Assembly: GCA_014084085.1 (NCBI GenBank)
Contig: NPFB01000001.1
Coordinates: 382,277-446,276 of the forward strand
Source of the DNA: Hondaea fermentalgiana
Taxonomy: Eukaryota; Sar; Bigyra; Thraustochytrida; Thraustochytriidae
Length of the DNA stretch: 64,000 bases
Reading direction: 5' to 3'
A model generated the notes under the pieces. That model had not been told where the DNA came from and searched no databases. It saw only the letters and a list, made by a program, of their open reading frames with translations. The position numbers and the translations under genes are program-made. This document shows positions 30,091 to 40,905 of the stretch, piece by piece; positions within the stretch are counted from its first letter, which is position 1; each line of letters starts with the position of its first letter.

Positions 30091-31510
30091 GCGGCGAGTC
30101 AACAGCAAAGCTGGTCTTGACCAGCTCAAAAATTCCATTTTCGAAGCTGACTAACAGTAACTAGATGTGATTTGCCTCGCTCGGCAGAAGCCTGTTTGCT
30201 CCGAGGCGCTAACTGTCTGGCTGGCTGGCTGGCTGGCTGGCTGCCATGGCTGATAAGAAGCGCAATGGCTTGGCCTGACTTAGCTAGATCTGGTGTCCCG
30301 TTGTTGCTTGCTGCTTACGTAGCGAATTTTGGGGGGACAGAAAGCCTTGCCTTGGCGTGAGGCTCCTTTTGCATTTTTATCGAGTCCACACGCTCCGGCG
30401 GCGCGCTTCGCGCTATTTCGACGAAGGCTTCTTCTCGTGCCACTATGCTTCCGCTTTCCAGCGTGCCACCACCCCGTTTTTTTCTACTTCCTCACATGTT
30501 CCAGTGTTCCCTTTCCGCCATTCCTTGCATTTCGAACAGCCCGAAAGTTCCTTTTCGAAGTTCTCTGGCTGCCAAGAACAGCTTCGCTCTAGAGCCAGGT
30601 CAGAAACTCTCGATTGGCCCAAGACCGAGCAAAGAAAAAAGGAACGCTTTTGACGGCGGAAGAAAACTAAGAAAACCAGAAAACTTACAAACTAACATGT
30701 AAAACGGTTCTATGCGCGCGGTCCAGGGGCTGCTGCGAGTCGCAGTCGCAGCTAGTTTGAATACCGCCCAGAGAAGGGAAAGAGGAAGGGGGGCAGGTTG
30801 AGAGGGAGGGAGGGAGAGTGGGAGGCTGCGATGCGGTTTGCATGTGCCAGCTAGTGTTGCTGCTTGCGGTGGCCATGGTGGCCATGGTGGATGGCCAATG
30901 GCCTTGTCCCCTTGCGTCCTTCCTTTCTGGCAGTTTACTCTCCCACTTTCGTTCATTTTCTCCTTCGCGGGCCGGCCAGGTTCGGCGACCAGATACACAT
31001 CGAGCCAGACAATGAAGAGCTCCGTGCCTCCGGCCGGAATAACTATTGGGACCCAACGCGGCCGCTCTTGCTCGCTGCTGGCGATTTGGGCCATCGGCAC
31101 AGCGCCGCTGCGGGTGCACTGTTGGCGCACCTTCGTCCATCTTCCCAGGCCCTCTCGTCCCGCAGCCATGATTCGCAGCCACGTCACGGAGGCCGAGTTG
31201 CGTGTCGCGCTGAATCCGCCCTGGCTGGGACCGTGGGTCCGGTCGCTTCACGCTGCGGCTGCAGTATTGCCTTTACGCTGCGGGGCAGTTAGGAGGGACG
31301 GCAGACTTACATTAGTGAGCGAGGGAGGGATGCAGGGAGCCCATGCAGGCACGATTATCACCAGGCCAGGATCTGATCCATCTGGCTGGCGCGCCACCGG
31401 CCGCGGCCGGCCACACCAACAGCAACCAGCAGCAACTGCAAGCGAGCGAGCGAGCGAGCGAGTGAGCGGAGCCCCGGCCGGCTTCAGACGTCCACGGCCC
31501 GGCCTGACCG

Positions 31511-31511
31511 G

Positions 31512-31547
<36 letters not shown>

Positions 31548-31548
31548 C
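31511..31548. repeat. ggca tetranucleotide microsatellite
   Basis: About nine perfect ggca units, near a shorter agcg run at 31440-31465. Confidence 0.9.
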
Positions 31549-33529
31549 TCCCGACGTGTGCAGCTGCAGCTGCATGCTGCACTTGGAGTTCGGACCCGCG
31601 CGGTAACGCTGTTACCACGCCGCCGCACGTACCAGTCAGACACCGCGCCAGGTCGCAGTCGCGTGCAGGGCCGCGGCCGGCAGGCAGCAGCGTAGCAGCA
31701 GTGGCAGCAGTGGCAGCCGGCTGCTGCTGCACGGGCGGGAAGCAGGAGGCGGGGCAGAGCCGGAGCGCCCGACGGCGGGCCGCGCGAAGCTGTTCGTGTC
31801 CGTTCGAGCATCAGAAGGCAGGCTCCGCGAAAACAGGCGGACGATGGTCCTCTTTTCGCATATGGTCGGTGGCGCGCTCTGCAGCTCGGCCAGAGCAACA
31901 GCCATGGCAGCTGGCTGGCAGACGAAGCTTGCAGGCGCGAGCCAGAATTGTCCTGAGCAGTTCCAGCGCGCGGCGGGAGGGGAGGGGGCAACGGCCGAGG
32001 ATTTCTGTCAAGAGAGAACCTGTACGGCGTTCTTGCACTCACTCACTCGCTCGCTCCGACGTGCGATATCGCAAGCGCCGCAGGTCAACCAACGGGCAGC
32101 TAGCTGCGCTGCGCAAAGCTGCGCGTCCCAAAGAGCGGCGGAGGTCACTGGGGTAGGCGCCCCTCGCGGTCACAGCTGGACGCGATGCGGGCCAGGCGCG
32201 AGCAACCGACCGACTGCGAGCCGCTGAGCCGCTGAGCCAGTCGCGAGGCGAGATGAGCAGAGATGTCAACAAAGTATGCGTTGACTCGCAGGAGACGGTC
32301 GGGGTTTTTCTTCGCGCCGGCCGGCCGACCGTGGCCGCCCGATGGCGAGCGCCAGCCACCACGGCCAGCCGCCGGCCAGGTCGATGGATGGATCGATGGG
32401 CCGATCTTCGCGTCGGAGCCAGGGTCAACTGGCTCGACTGGGCTGGGCTCGGCTCGGCACGGCCGCCGGCCAGGCGCGTTTCGTTCGGTGCTTTTCCGCG
32501 CGCGATAGCAGCGACGAGTGTCCGGGAGGCTGCCGCAGCCTCGGCAAGCGACTGCAAGAAGCAACAGCAACGTGCAGGCAAGAGTAGCACAGCTACAAGC
32601 AAAAGCAGGCCGGACCGCCAGGATCGTCGTGACGGGAACGAGGGCGCGGAGGCGGGTCCCGACCGGGGCTGCCCCCCCGCGTGTGCCCCGAGATTACCCG
32701 GCTGGCGTGCGGGAAAAGGTTGCAGGGACACACACGGTCGCAAGCGAATGGCTCAGAGGCAGATGCGAGAGAACAGGCCATCTGCAGTCCTTCCTTCCTC
32801 CGTGACTAGCAGTGCAACTGCACTGCTGCGCTAAGGGAGGAGGGAGCGAAGCAGCTGCAGCAGCCAGGGCAGCCGCAACAGCAGGTCTTTCACTCTAGTC
32901 CGCAAAGTGAAGCAAGCAGGCCAGCGACAGCGAGCGAGCTAACGGTCGGTGGATGGATCGGTTAGACTGTCTGTTGCCGACCATGGCGACTGACTGCCTG
33001 CAGTAAGTCTGCATTTCTGTCGGTAAGTTGTTGGTCGGGGCTTTTGAGATAACTGGCGACAAACGTATCGCCTCGTTCATTCGTCCGTTTATTCGTTCAT
33101 TCGTTCATTCGCGTACGCCGCGAGGCTCGGACTCCCGTTTTTTGTCATTTCCCCCAGCCTCCCACACATCCCTTCTTCACCACACTCCCTCTCCACATCT
33201 CTATTGTAGCACTACAGGCTTGTCCGAAGGCCGCCCCTCAAGAGGCCATCTTTTCTCACTTTCACGCCACGAATCGCGGCTGCTGGAGATTGCATTGCGG
33301 TCAGTCCTGTCTCCCGAGGCCCGCAGTCAAAGCGGTGGGTGTTGCGGTAAATAGGCCGGCAGGAGGCCGTTCTGCAACTGCAGCAAGCGGTGCAGTGGGG
33401 ACATTTCATCCCGCAGGTTGGTCTCAGTGTTTCGTCACGACCCAACAGCGTTCTCGATTTGGGATGTTTTAGCAAAACTTACAGTCAACGAGACCATAAA
33501 TCGGTAATTAGGCTCTCATTTTTCCTTCC

Positions 33530-33629
33530 NNNNNNNNNNNNNNNNNNNNNNNNNNNNNNNNNNNNNNNNNNNNNNNNNNNNNNNNNNNNNNNNNNNNNNN
33601 NNNNNNNNNNNNNNNNNNNNNNNNNNNNN
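33530..33629. other. Assembly gap (100 N)
   Basis: Placeholder gap within the gene-poor region. The right side resumes in gcgggcgcggcgagcgcgg-type low-complexity sequence. Confidence 0.98.
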
Positions 33630-34380
33630 GCGCGGGCGCGGCGAGCGCGGCGAGCAGCGGCGGCGGCAGGGCGGAGAGGAGGGAGAGCGCAGGCGAGCGC
33701 TGGCGAGCGGCCTGCTTTCGCTTCTTTCTTTCGCTTCTTTCTTTCCCTGTTTTTCCTGCTTCTTTGGCCTTTTCTTTTTTTTTTGAAAGTCAACTTGCTG
33801 CGCTTCTTTCACTGGCGGGCAAGCAAGCAGACAGGAAGGCAAGCAGCGGAGAAAGCACGTACGCTCGCTCGCTCGCTCGCTCGCTCGCTCGCAGGCACGC
33901 ACGCCCTGAAGAACGTTCACGACAAGGTCGCACTGGTCGAGCTTCGTCTCCGTCCTCTTCGCCTTCGTGTGATTGTGCTTCTGCCACAAGGCTCGAGGGT
34001 CTGGCGAGGAAAGTAAAAAAAAAAAAACGCCAGCAGCACAGACGTCCATACATACCAAAGGAGGAGGCGCGGGAAAAAAGAAGGAAAAAAAGGGGGGGGG
34101 GAAAACCTGAAAGAGGCGCAGCGGCGGCGAGCAGCGCGCAGACCGCATTCTCGCGACGGGCGGCGGCGTAGCGGCGAGAGACGCAGCGCCTAGCGCGCAG
34201 ACCGCCGCGCAGCGCCCAGCGCGCCCCTTGAAGCACAGCGCAGCGCCCGGCGGAGGCCGCTTCTGGCCGCGGTCGCTGGAGACCCGACGCGGTCAGAGGC
34301 GACCTCGACCATTCATTGGAGACCGAGGCGGGGTGACCGCCTAATAAGCAGAGGTTCCCGTGTGTTCCACAATAAGGATT

Positions 34381-36633
34381 ATGACGGAGTCCGGCCAGGG
34401 CCAGGGCCAGGCCCAAGGCCAAGGACAAGGACAAGGCTCGGGCCCAAACAACGGCGGTAGCAGCGGCGGCAGCAACGGCGGCGGTGGCGTCGGCGGCAGC
34501 AACGGCAGCGGCAGCAGTGGTAGTAGCGGCAGCAATGGAGGCAACGGAGGAGGTGGTGGTACCGGTCCGCATGGACACGGTCATCCGCATGCCCAGTCAC
34601 ACGTCCAAGCACAGGCACAAGCCGCCGCAGCTGCGGCCCACGCCCACGCGCAGGCGCAAGCTCGAGCTGGCGTCAACAGCGTCAACCCGTACGCGAACGC
34701 AGCCTTCGCCAACGGGAGCATGTACAATCTCCAGGCGCTTCAAAGCCTCTCCGCTCTCGGAGTACTTGGTCCAAACATGAACAGCGGACACGGACCCATG
34801 CTCAACGGAAATAACATGTCCGGCATGCAGCAGCAGCAACAACAAAACAACATGCGACTCCAGCCCCATCAACAACACCAGCAGGCGCACCAACTTAACC
34901 AAAACAGCCTCAAACATGAACAACACGGAAACCAGCATCCTTCATCGCGACCCGGGCCTCTCAAAGGCCCAACCGCAGCCTCCATCACTTCCGACTCATC
35001 AAGAACCACTTCTTCTGCCTCCAATTCCAATAACAACAACAACAACAACAACAACAACCAAATGTCGTCATCTCTCGCCGCACATCAACAAGCGCAAATG
35101 CATGCTCATCAACAAGCGCAAATTCAGGCCATCCATGACCAGACGCAGCAACAACAGCACATGCAAAACACACAAAATACCTTTAACGGGATGCGACCGC
35201 CTCTCGAACTCAACTTCCCCACCCAACAAAGAACGCCACGGGGCATCGCCATCCAAGCCTCACAACAAGGCGTACCCGTGCCCATCGCTATGCTCACGCA
35301 GGGATCCCTACATGCTCTCCTTCGAGAAAGACTTGGAAGCTCTCCCACCTACGATGACGAAAGTGAAACACCCTTTGACGCCATCGAAATCGGTAAAGCC
35401 GCCATCGGATTCTCGTCCAGACTCGCCGCCGAAGCTGCAGCCGCTCGAACGCGCTTCCTCGACCTTTACGCCGAACCCGGCCTCGACGAAGCTCGTCTCA
35501 GCACTGCGTACGCTCTCGTCATGCTCCAGCTCTTTCCTCACCCAAAGGCTGACGAGTTCCGCGTAAAGTATGCAGACCTTCTCAAGGTCCTCAGTCACAG
35601 CATGAATGTCCAGATCCCCAAGCCCCGTGGTCTCAACGGTAAGTCGCAGCGTCAGCAGCAAGAGTACCAACAAATGCAGCTGCAGCGACGCAGGAAGCGA
35701 CCTCGTGCCGACATTGAACCCATCGATACCTCGCACCACTATACGGGGTCCATTCGCGCGCTCTTTCAAAAATTCCGCGTATACCACGCGACCGGCGAAT
35801 TCTCCGTACGAGATATCATTGAACAACTCACGGGCGAGGTTGACTCCTCCAACCTCAATCGACGCGTAAAGTGGTACCGTCGCAAGTATCCCGAAGTCGC
35901 GCGTGATTTTCGCGCGGTGCAGCTCAATAATCAGGGATCCTTCACCGATGTAGTCGGTTTCCGCGGCGTCGTTCGTATGCTTCTCACAATACCTTCCAAG
36001 CGTGCCGACGCCTTTCGCATCAAGATTGCAGACTATCTTTTCGAAAACCATGGCGACAAGGGCGAAGACTTTCTCATCGATATTCTTGAAAGAGAAACGC
36101 ATCGCTCCAATGCTTCCGACGATCCCTCCGACGCTGCCAACACCTCGTCACAACCAAACTCGCCCGTTCAGCAAATGCCTTCCGTCAACATGTCCCAAGC
36201 GAACACGCAGCCCCCCCTGCCGCCACCTGCGTCCTCGCCGTCTCTTAATACCTTGAACAGTTCCCAGCGTCGCGACTCTTCCTCCCAGCTTAACCTGCAT
36301 TCGCGCCAAAGCTCTCACTCGCACTCGCCTCAGCAGCAGCACCAACAACAGCAGCAGCACCAACCCACGGCGGCGTCTCAGAATCTTCAACGCCAATCTT
36401 CACAGGTTCCTTCTGCGCCCGCTGCTAATGCTGGCAATGCGCCGCAAATGTTCTCGCTCCCTCAGCTTTCTCAAATCATGACACCTGCTCAGCTTTCTCA
36501 GCTGACTACAATCCTGCCACCAGCTGCGCTTGCATCTCTTGCACAGCAACAGCAAAGTCTCTTTCAGCAGCAGCAACAGCAACAACAACAACAACAACAG
36601 CAACAGCAGCAGCAGCAGCAGCAGCGTCAATAG
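34381..36633 (+). CDS. Gln-rich protein with two BRO/phage-antirepressor-like segments
   Basis: Predicted 750 aa from ATG 34381 (the open frame reaches a GTG at 34360). The first about 300 residues are low complexity: Gly/Gln, Gly/Ser/Asn, His/Ala/Gln and poly-Asn runs. About 350-402 contains ALVMLQLFPHPKADEFRVKY. About 455-560 contains EFSVRDIIEQLTGEVDSSNL, VKWYRRKYPEV and VVRMLLTIPSKRADAFRIKI. The pattern of a D(V/I)(I/V)..LT helix, a charged segment, then (R/L)LL..IPS..A..FR...A resembles the BRO-N/antirepressor fold of phages and large DNA viruses. The tail is Ser/Gln-rich, ending in about 20 Gln. The two segments resemble each other, implying internal duplication. A basic run RRRKRPR (about 440) could be a nuclear signal. 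Possible DNA-binding regulator, inferred; the domain call needs profile comparison. Confidence 0.55.
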   Translation: MTESGQGQGQAQGQGQGQGSGPNNGGSSGGSNGGGGVGGSNGSGSSGSSGSNGGNGGGGGTGPHGHGHPHAQSHVQAQAQAAAAAAHAHAQAQARAGVNSVNPYANAAFANGSMYNLQALQSLSALGVLGPNMNSGHGPMLNGNNMSGMQQQQQQNNMRLQPHQQHQQAHQLNQNSLKHEQHGNQHPSSRPGPLKGPTAASITSDSSRTTSSASNSNNNNNNNNNNQMSSSLAAHQQAQMHAHQQAQIQAIHDQTQQQQHMQNTQNTFNGMRPPLELNFPTQQRTPRGIAIQASQQGVPVPIAMLTQGSLHALLRERLGSSPTYDDESETPFDAIEIGKAAIGFSSRLAAEAAAARTRFLDLYAEPGLDEARLSTAYALVMLQLFPHPKADEFRVKYADLLKVLSHSMNVQIPKPRGLNGKSQRQQQEYQQMQLQRRRKRPRADIEPIDTSHHYTGSIRALFQKFRVYHATGEFSVRDIIEQLTGEVDSSNLNRRVKWYRRKYPEVARDFRAVQLNNQGSFTDVVGFRGVVRMLLTIPSKRADAFRIKIADYLFENHGDKGEDFLIDILERETHRSNASDDPSDAANTSSQPNSPVQQMPSVNMSQANTQPPLPPPASSPSLNTLNSSQRRDSSSQLNLHSRQSSHSHSPQQQHQQQQQHQPTAASQNLQRQSSQVPSAPAANAGNAPQMFSLPQLSQIMTPAQLSQLTTILPPAALASLAQQQQSLFQQQQQQQQQQQQQQQQQQQQRQ
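36540..36630 (+). repeat. CAG/CAA repeat encoding C-terminal poly-Gln
   Basis: Mixed cag and caa codons, mostly continuous from about 36568 to 36624, encode a poly-Gln tail just before the stop at 36631-36633. Confidence 0.9.
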
Positions 36634-37207
36634 TGATTATGAGCTTACAATTTTCCTGGCTGGTTCTCACGGAAAGATTTGAACTTTGCCGCATCGCAAT
36701 TGTCTCAAATATCAAACAAGTTTCCTGTCTGTGTTCCTTTTCTCAGCCTATCTCTCTGTCTCCGCCCAGCCCAAAAACAAACGTGCCTGTTTTTTCCCGC
36801 CCAAAAAATGCCTGTTTTCTTACGATAAAGTCTCCCTTTTCTCTTCATGTCGTGCCGAGCACTAAAATGCTCGACTTCAGTAACCATGAGTGATTTATTT
36901 CTTATAGTCTTCAAAGAGACCTGAAAAGCAATTGGTTGAGCCAGCCTGCCAACACAATAAGAAAAGGAAAGTTGCATGGTGAACAGCGCGTGCAACCCAA
37001 CGTTCTCTCCAAAGAGCACCGATGAGCTGTACTCCTAGGTCCACTAGTGCTCTACTACTAGTGACTGGTCCAACGGACACATCGTGTGCCGTCCCATGAT
37101 GTCTAACTTCTGAGCCCCAAGAAAGAAACAAAGCGCTTCGGCGGCAGTGCAGCGGGCGGCCCGTGACGCCGCGCAGCGGCGGGCTGCGCCCCCTCCGCGT
37201 CGCAACC
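36634..37207. other. Intergenic region between BRO-like and CCDC78-like genes
   Basis: 574 bp between two plus-strand genes: 3' end of the first and promoter of the second. More A/T-rich than surrounding coding sequence. No further gene seen. Confidence 0.5.
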
Positions 37208-40200
37208 ATGCGAAAGAAACGCGTACATCCCGCGGGCTCTGGCGGCCACCACCACGAAGGCATGCCTCAAGGCGTTAACGCAAACAAGGCCATGCCAAAC
37301 GGGGTCCCTATCCAGGCGCTCATCAAAGTCTGCGACGCGTCGCAAAACGCACAACGTGGGGCCAGCGGGGGTCGCGGCCCCACCGATGTGCGCTTCTCCA
37401 AAAACAAAGCCTCCGTAGAGGGCCAAGAGTTTGACGTTGACTTCATCTATGGCCCCGAGGCAAGCCACGTGCAAATTATTGAGCGATCCTTCAAACCGCT
37501 CGCCAAAGCCCTCGCAGAGGGCGTGTCGGCATCCATTATCGTACTTGGCTCCTACGGCAGCGAAAAGTCCGCCATTGTCGAAAAACTCCTGCCCGCAATG
37601 ACACGCGAACTCTTCGCTGCCCTCCACCATAACTCCGCGTCTTCCTCGTCTGCTCCCAATGCCGGTACAGGAGGTGGGATTGGCGCGCATTCGCACACAT
37701 CATTTAACGTCAGACTCCAAGCCTATGAAATCTGCGACGAGGTCATTCAGGATATGTTCAACGCAGAAAACCGAGACCTCGCCATCGTTCACGATCCCGT
37801 CGACGGCCACGTCGTCAGCCAGTGCAGCACACGTGGACCTTACCGAAACGCAGACGATGTGCTCGACATCCTTGTTGATTCCTTCAATTGTAGATCCGCC
37901 GGCATGACAGACTTTGGACCCGCAAGCAGACACACGTCCACGATTTGGCAGTTCGACATTGAGCAGCATCTCCACCGCCGCAAACTTCGTTCCCGTCTTC
38001 TCGTTGTCGAGGCCGCCGCAGTCAACAAACTTGCCGAGGATCGATCCGTAGTACGCGCTCGGGAAGGCCCCACCCTCGGCAAATCCATCATGACGCTCCA
38101 GTCCGTTGCCGAAGCTCTTGAACGCGATGAACAGGACTTTGCGCTCTTCTCCGAGTCAAAGCTCACGCAACTTCTCGAGAATGGTCTCGCAGGAAATTCA
38201 ATATCCCTCTGTCTCGCGGTAATTCGCCAGGGCGAGGGCCAGGTCTCCGCTGCCGCGCTTCAACTCGTAGAGCTTCTCCGCCATGGCGCAACCTATCCCA
38301 CAATCAACGACGAGCGCGTGCAAGGTCTTCTCCGTCGCTATCGCTTGCAAATCAACCGCCTTCGCGACGAGCTTTCCATTGTTGCCGGTCGAGGCGGCGC
38401 GCGGGCCTACGTCAACTCTGCATCAAGGAGCGACGGTGACGCGCAAGACTTTGCCGTCAAAATTCACGAGCTCGAAGGCCGCGTCGTCCGTGACAATCTC
38501 GAAAAACTGCGCATCAAGGAAGAAAAAGAAAAAATTTACGCAAAACTCGTCGAGTTTCGAGAAAAGTACAACGCCCTCGTCGAACAGAAATCCTCCATAC
38601 AGGCTTCCTCCATCAAGGGCGAAGAAGAAAAGCTCAAAATCTCAAAAGCCCTTCTCGACCTCCGCATTGAAAATAATAAACTTGTCGAACGCGCAGAGGC
38701 CGAAAAGTACGAGCTTGTCACAAAGCTGCTCAATGCCGAAAACGAAGTGCTGCAGCACGAAATGCGCCAAGAAGCACACGAAAAGTCCACCACCGCCCTC
38801 AAGCAACAGCTCCAAGATGCCACGCGCAAAGTCGAGACCACGGCCTCCGACCTCGTCCAGCTCAAGGATAGCTATGCACGCATCGAGGCCCAGTTCAAGG
38901 AAGAAATCGCAAAGAACGAAGAGCTTGGCGTCGAGCTTCTCACGCTCGTCAACCAGAAAAACGCGCTATTAAAGGAAGCCGAAGAGCTCCGCAAAGAGCG
39001 CGCCGCTCTTAGCGACCAGGCCAAGGACGCCAATGCCCGGATGGCCAAGCTCGCGGCCGAAAAGACTTCCTTGGATGAAGCTCTAACTCAAGCCCGTCAA
39101 AATGCCGACGACCTCAAAGCCCAGGCGCTCAAGGTCCAGCTCGAAATGCAACGAAAGCAGGTCGACTTTGAAACGCGCAGCCTTGACCTTGAAAAAAACG
39201 CAGCCGATTACGCGCGCGAGCGCGACAGCGAAGTCACGCAGCTCAAAACCCGCCTCGAGTCAGAACTCAAGCGCAACGAGACGCAGCGCGAGCATCTTGA
39301 TGCCGAGGCGCGCGAGCTACGAGCAGCTTTCAAGGCATCGGCACGCAACATCAAAGATCTCGAGTCTCAGCTTGCCGAAAAGACGGACGAGGCCTCGCTT
39401 CTACGCACAGAAAATGCGCAGCTCGCCGCAAAAATCGCTACCATCACCGACGATTACCGCGCAAAGCTCCTCGAGCAGCTTAGCCACGGCACCGATCACG
39501 ACGACACAATCTCACGAAGCTCGAGCAGTCTGCTCGACGCAGCGGATCGTGAGCGTGAGACCTTGCAGAATGAGCTCGTCCATACGTTCAAAACCCGCGA
39601 GGTCGAACTTGAGAAACGACTCCGCGCACTTCAGCAGACGAACCAGCGCATTGTCGAAAAGAACCGCAAACTTTTCTCCCGCTACACTGCTCTTCGTCAC
39701 AAGTTGCAAGACATGGAGGTTGATGTCGACAAGGTTGAAGCCATAATCAGCGCCGCAAACGCCGAAGATGCAGATCTCAAGGTTGAATCTTCACAGATTG
39801 AAGACCAGCTTCGCGCAGAGCTCGCCGACAGCAAGCAGCGCCTTGAAAAGTCCGCTGCAGATCTCCAGCATGCTCAAGAGAAAAACATCGGGCTCGCCGC
39901 CTCTGTAAAACGCCTCCACCGTGAGCACGAGGCTCGACTCAGCGACCTGCAAACGGAAATCAAAATGCTCGAGCGCCAAAAGGCAAACTTGGAGGACGAA
40001 AATCAAAGCCTCGCGCAGCGCAGCGGTGCCTCCAACTCCTCCGCAGATGCCGAAGCGGCCAAGCGAATGCAAGACATACAAGAGACGCTTCTGGAGAAGA
40101 TAAAAGAGCTCCAGGCCTCCCAGCCTCAAGACGCGCGGTCGCACCATCGACCCGAACCCATTCGATCTCCACGAGGCGTCTCCTCAGCTCGTGTCAACGA

Positions 40201-40603
40201 CCTCGAAAAAGCCAATCGGGACCTGCAGGAACAGGTCGATCGATACAAGCGCCAGCTCGATAAATCGAGGCGCGTTTCGTCCCCGTTTCCTCCAGGTCCA
40301 GATGAAGAAGAGCTCCGCCGCCTGCGCGAGGAGAACGAGCACTTGCGCAAACTCCATGTACGACAATCGTCGCCGACCTCCCAGCGCGGATCCCGAGGTT
40401 ACGTCTCTCCTATGCACGAGCCCGCTCCCCCTCTCAGCGGGAGACAACATGCTGACCTGCTCACCCGAGCCACGGTGGCAGAGGAGGAGCTTGCAAACTA
40501 CAAAAATTACATCAAGGATGCACTTGCACGTTCGCAAAAGGAAATTAAAAAGCTCAAGGAGGAGCGAGACATGTGGAGACAGCGCGCACAGGCGTCTGGA
40601 TGA
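37208..40603 (+). CDS. CCDC78: CCDC78-like protein: degenerate kinesin motor plus long coiled coil
   Basis: Predicted 1131 aa from ATG 37208 (the open frame begins at a GTG, 37163). About residues 15-400 align with a kinesin motor: FDVDFIYGPEASHVQIIERS (FDxVYGPxATQ), a P-loop position, SKLTQLLENGLAGNSISLCL (SKLTRLLQDSLGGNS, about 317-336), and a neck-like RYRLQINRLRDEL. Catalytic motifs are ruined: the P-loop reads GSYGSEKS (114-121) instead of GxTGSGKT, and the switch II DLAGSE is EAAAVNK. About 470-505 (EEKLKISKALLDLRIENNKL) matches the conserved coiled-coil block of CCDC78 (DUF4472), a family in which kinesin-like heads occur. The rest is coiled coil with a disordered Pro/Arg-rich break near 975-1080 and a final helical segment. 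CCDC78 acts in centriole amplification and cilia. Orthology is plausible, not certain. Confidence 0.65.
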   Translation: MRKKRVHPAGSGGHHHEGMPQGVNANKAMPNGVPIQALIKVCDASQNAQRGASGGRGPTDVRFSKNKASVEGQEFDVDFIYGPEASHVQIIERSFKPLAKALAEGVSASIIVLGSYGSEKSAIVEKLLPAMTRELFAALHHNSASSSSAPNAGTGGGIGAHSHTSFNVRLQAYEICDEVIQDMFNAENRDLAIVHDPVDGHVVSQCSTRGPYRNADDVLDILVDSFNCRSAGMTDFGPASRHTSTIWQFDIEQHLHRRKLRSRLLVVEAAAVNKLAEDRSVVRAREGPTLGKSIMTLQSVAEALERDEQDFALFSESKLTQLLENGLAGNSISLCLAVIRQGEGQVSAAALQLVELLRHGATYPTINDERVQGLLRRYRLQINRLRDELSIVAGRGGARAYVNSASRSDGDAQDFAVKIHELEGRVVRDNLEKLRIKEEKEKIYAKLVEFREKYNALVEQKSSIQASSIKGEEEKLKISKALLDLRIENNKLVERAEAEKYELVTKLLNAENEVLQHEMRQEAHEKSTTALKQQLQDATRKVETTASDLVQLKDSYARIEAQFKEEIAKNEELGVELLTLVNQKNALLKEAEELRKERAALSDQAKDANARMAKLAAEKTSLDEALTQARQNADDLKAQALKVQLEMQRKQVDFETRSLDLEKNAADYARERDSEVTQLKTRLESELKRNETQREHLDAEARELRAAFKASARNIKDLESQLAEKTDEASLLRTENAQLAAKIATITDDYRAKLLEQLSHGTDHDDTISRSSSSLLDAADRERETLQNELVHTFKTREVELEKRLRALQQTNQRIVEKNRKLFSRYTALRHKLQDMEVDVDKVEAIISAANAEDADLKVESSQIEDQLRAELADSKQRLEKSAADLQHAQEKNIGLAASVKRLHREHEARLSDLQTEIKMLERQKANLEDENQSLAQRSGASNSSADAEAAKRMQDIQETLLEKIKELQASQPQDARSHHRPEPIRSPRGVSSARVNDLEKANRDLQEQVDRYKRQLDKSRRVSSPFPPGPDEEELRRLREENEHLRKLHVRQSSPTSQRGSRGYVSPMHEPAPPLSGRQHADLLTRATVAEEELANYKNYIKDALARSQKEIKKLKEERDMWRQRAQASG

Positions 40604-40905
40604 TCCAAATGATGAAAATTGTATTTGTTCGCTTTTTTGTTGTCTTGCATTCAGCTTGGCGCAAGAGAAAGCCAATAAAAGAGCGGAATTCCCGAAGAAT
40701 TGGAGTGAAAGTCCTTGGTTGAATCTTTGCAAGCATGACATGCTTTTCTGCATGAGAATCCAAAATTTCTCAGCAAAGGTTGAAGTGTAGTGTAGTTTTA
40801 GCGCAATGTTTTGTTTAACTTTCTTGCTTTCTGTTCTGTGCGCATCTCCACAGGTTTTTGTTTTTTTTTCTCTAAAGTTGTTCTAAGACTTTTTTGGAAT
40901 CAAGG
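40604..40905. other. 3' spacer between convergent CCDC78-like and SPEF2-like genes
   Basis: 302 bp, T-rich near 40855-40870, with a poly(A) signal candidate at 40674. No gene. Confidence 0.6.
40674..40679 (+). terminator. Candidate poly(A) signal AATAAA for the CCDC78-like gene
   Basis: AATAAA 71 bp after the TGA stop at 40601-40603, in the short spacer between convergent genes. Confidence 0.45.

Larger units (their letters stand above)
26028..34380. other. 8.3-kb gene-poor region rich in simple repeats
   Basis: By far the longest interval in the window without a convincing protein gene; other spacers are 0.2-2.5 kb. Its open frames are short, lack recognisable domains and follow low-complexity composition. 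Contents: a 17-bp minisatellite with flanking direct repeats (26787-27170), tttg and cttttcgctttg runs (27888-28035), ctcg (29647-29675), gatc (30034-30090), ctgg (30216-30243), agcg (31440-31465), ggca (31511-31548) and cgct (33863-33892) tetramer runs, purine tracts near 28740-28850 and 30780-30830, and a 100-N gap at 33530. I see no tRNA, snRNA or rRNA. It contains the promoters of the flanking divergent genes at its ends. Confidence 0.55.

Noticed and set aside
26028..34380. tRNA, snRNA or 5S rRNA genes
   Set aside because: I looked for T-loop (GGTTCGA-type) and U6-type signatures on both strands and saw none with plausible surrounding structure; a covariance search would be decisive.
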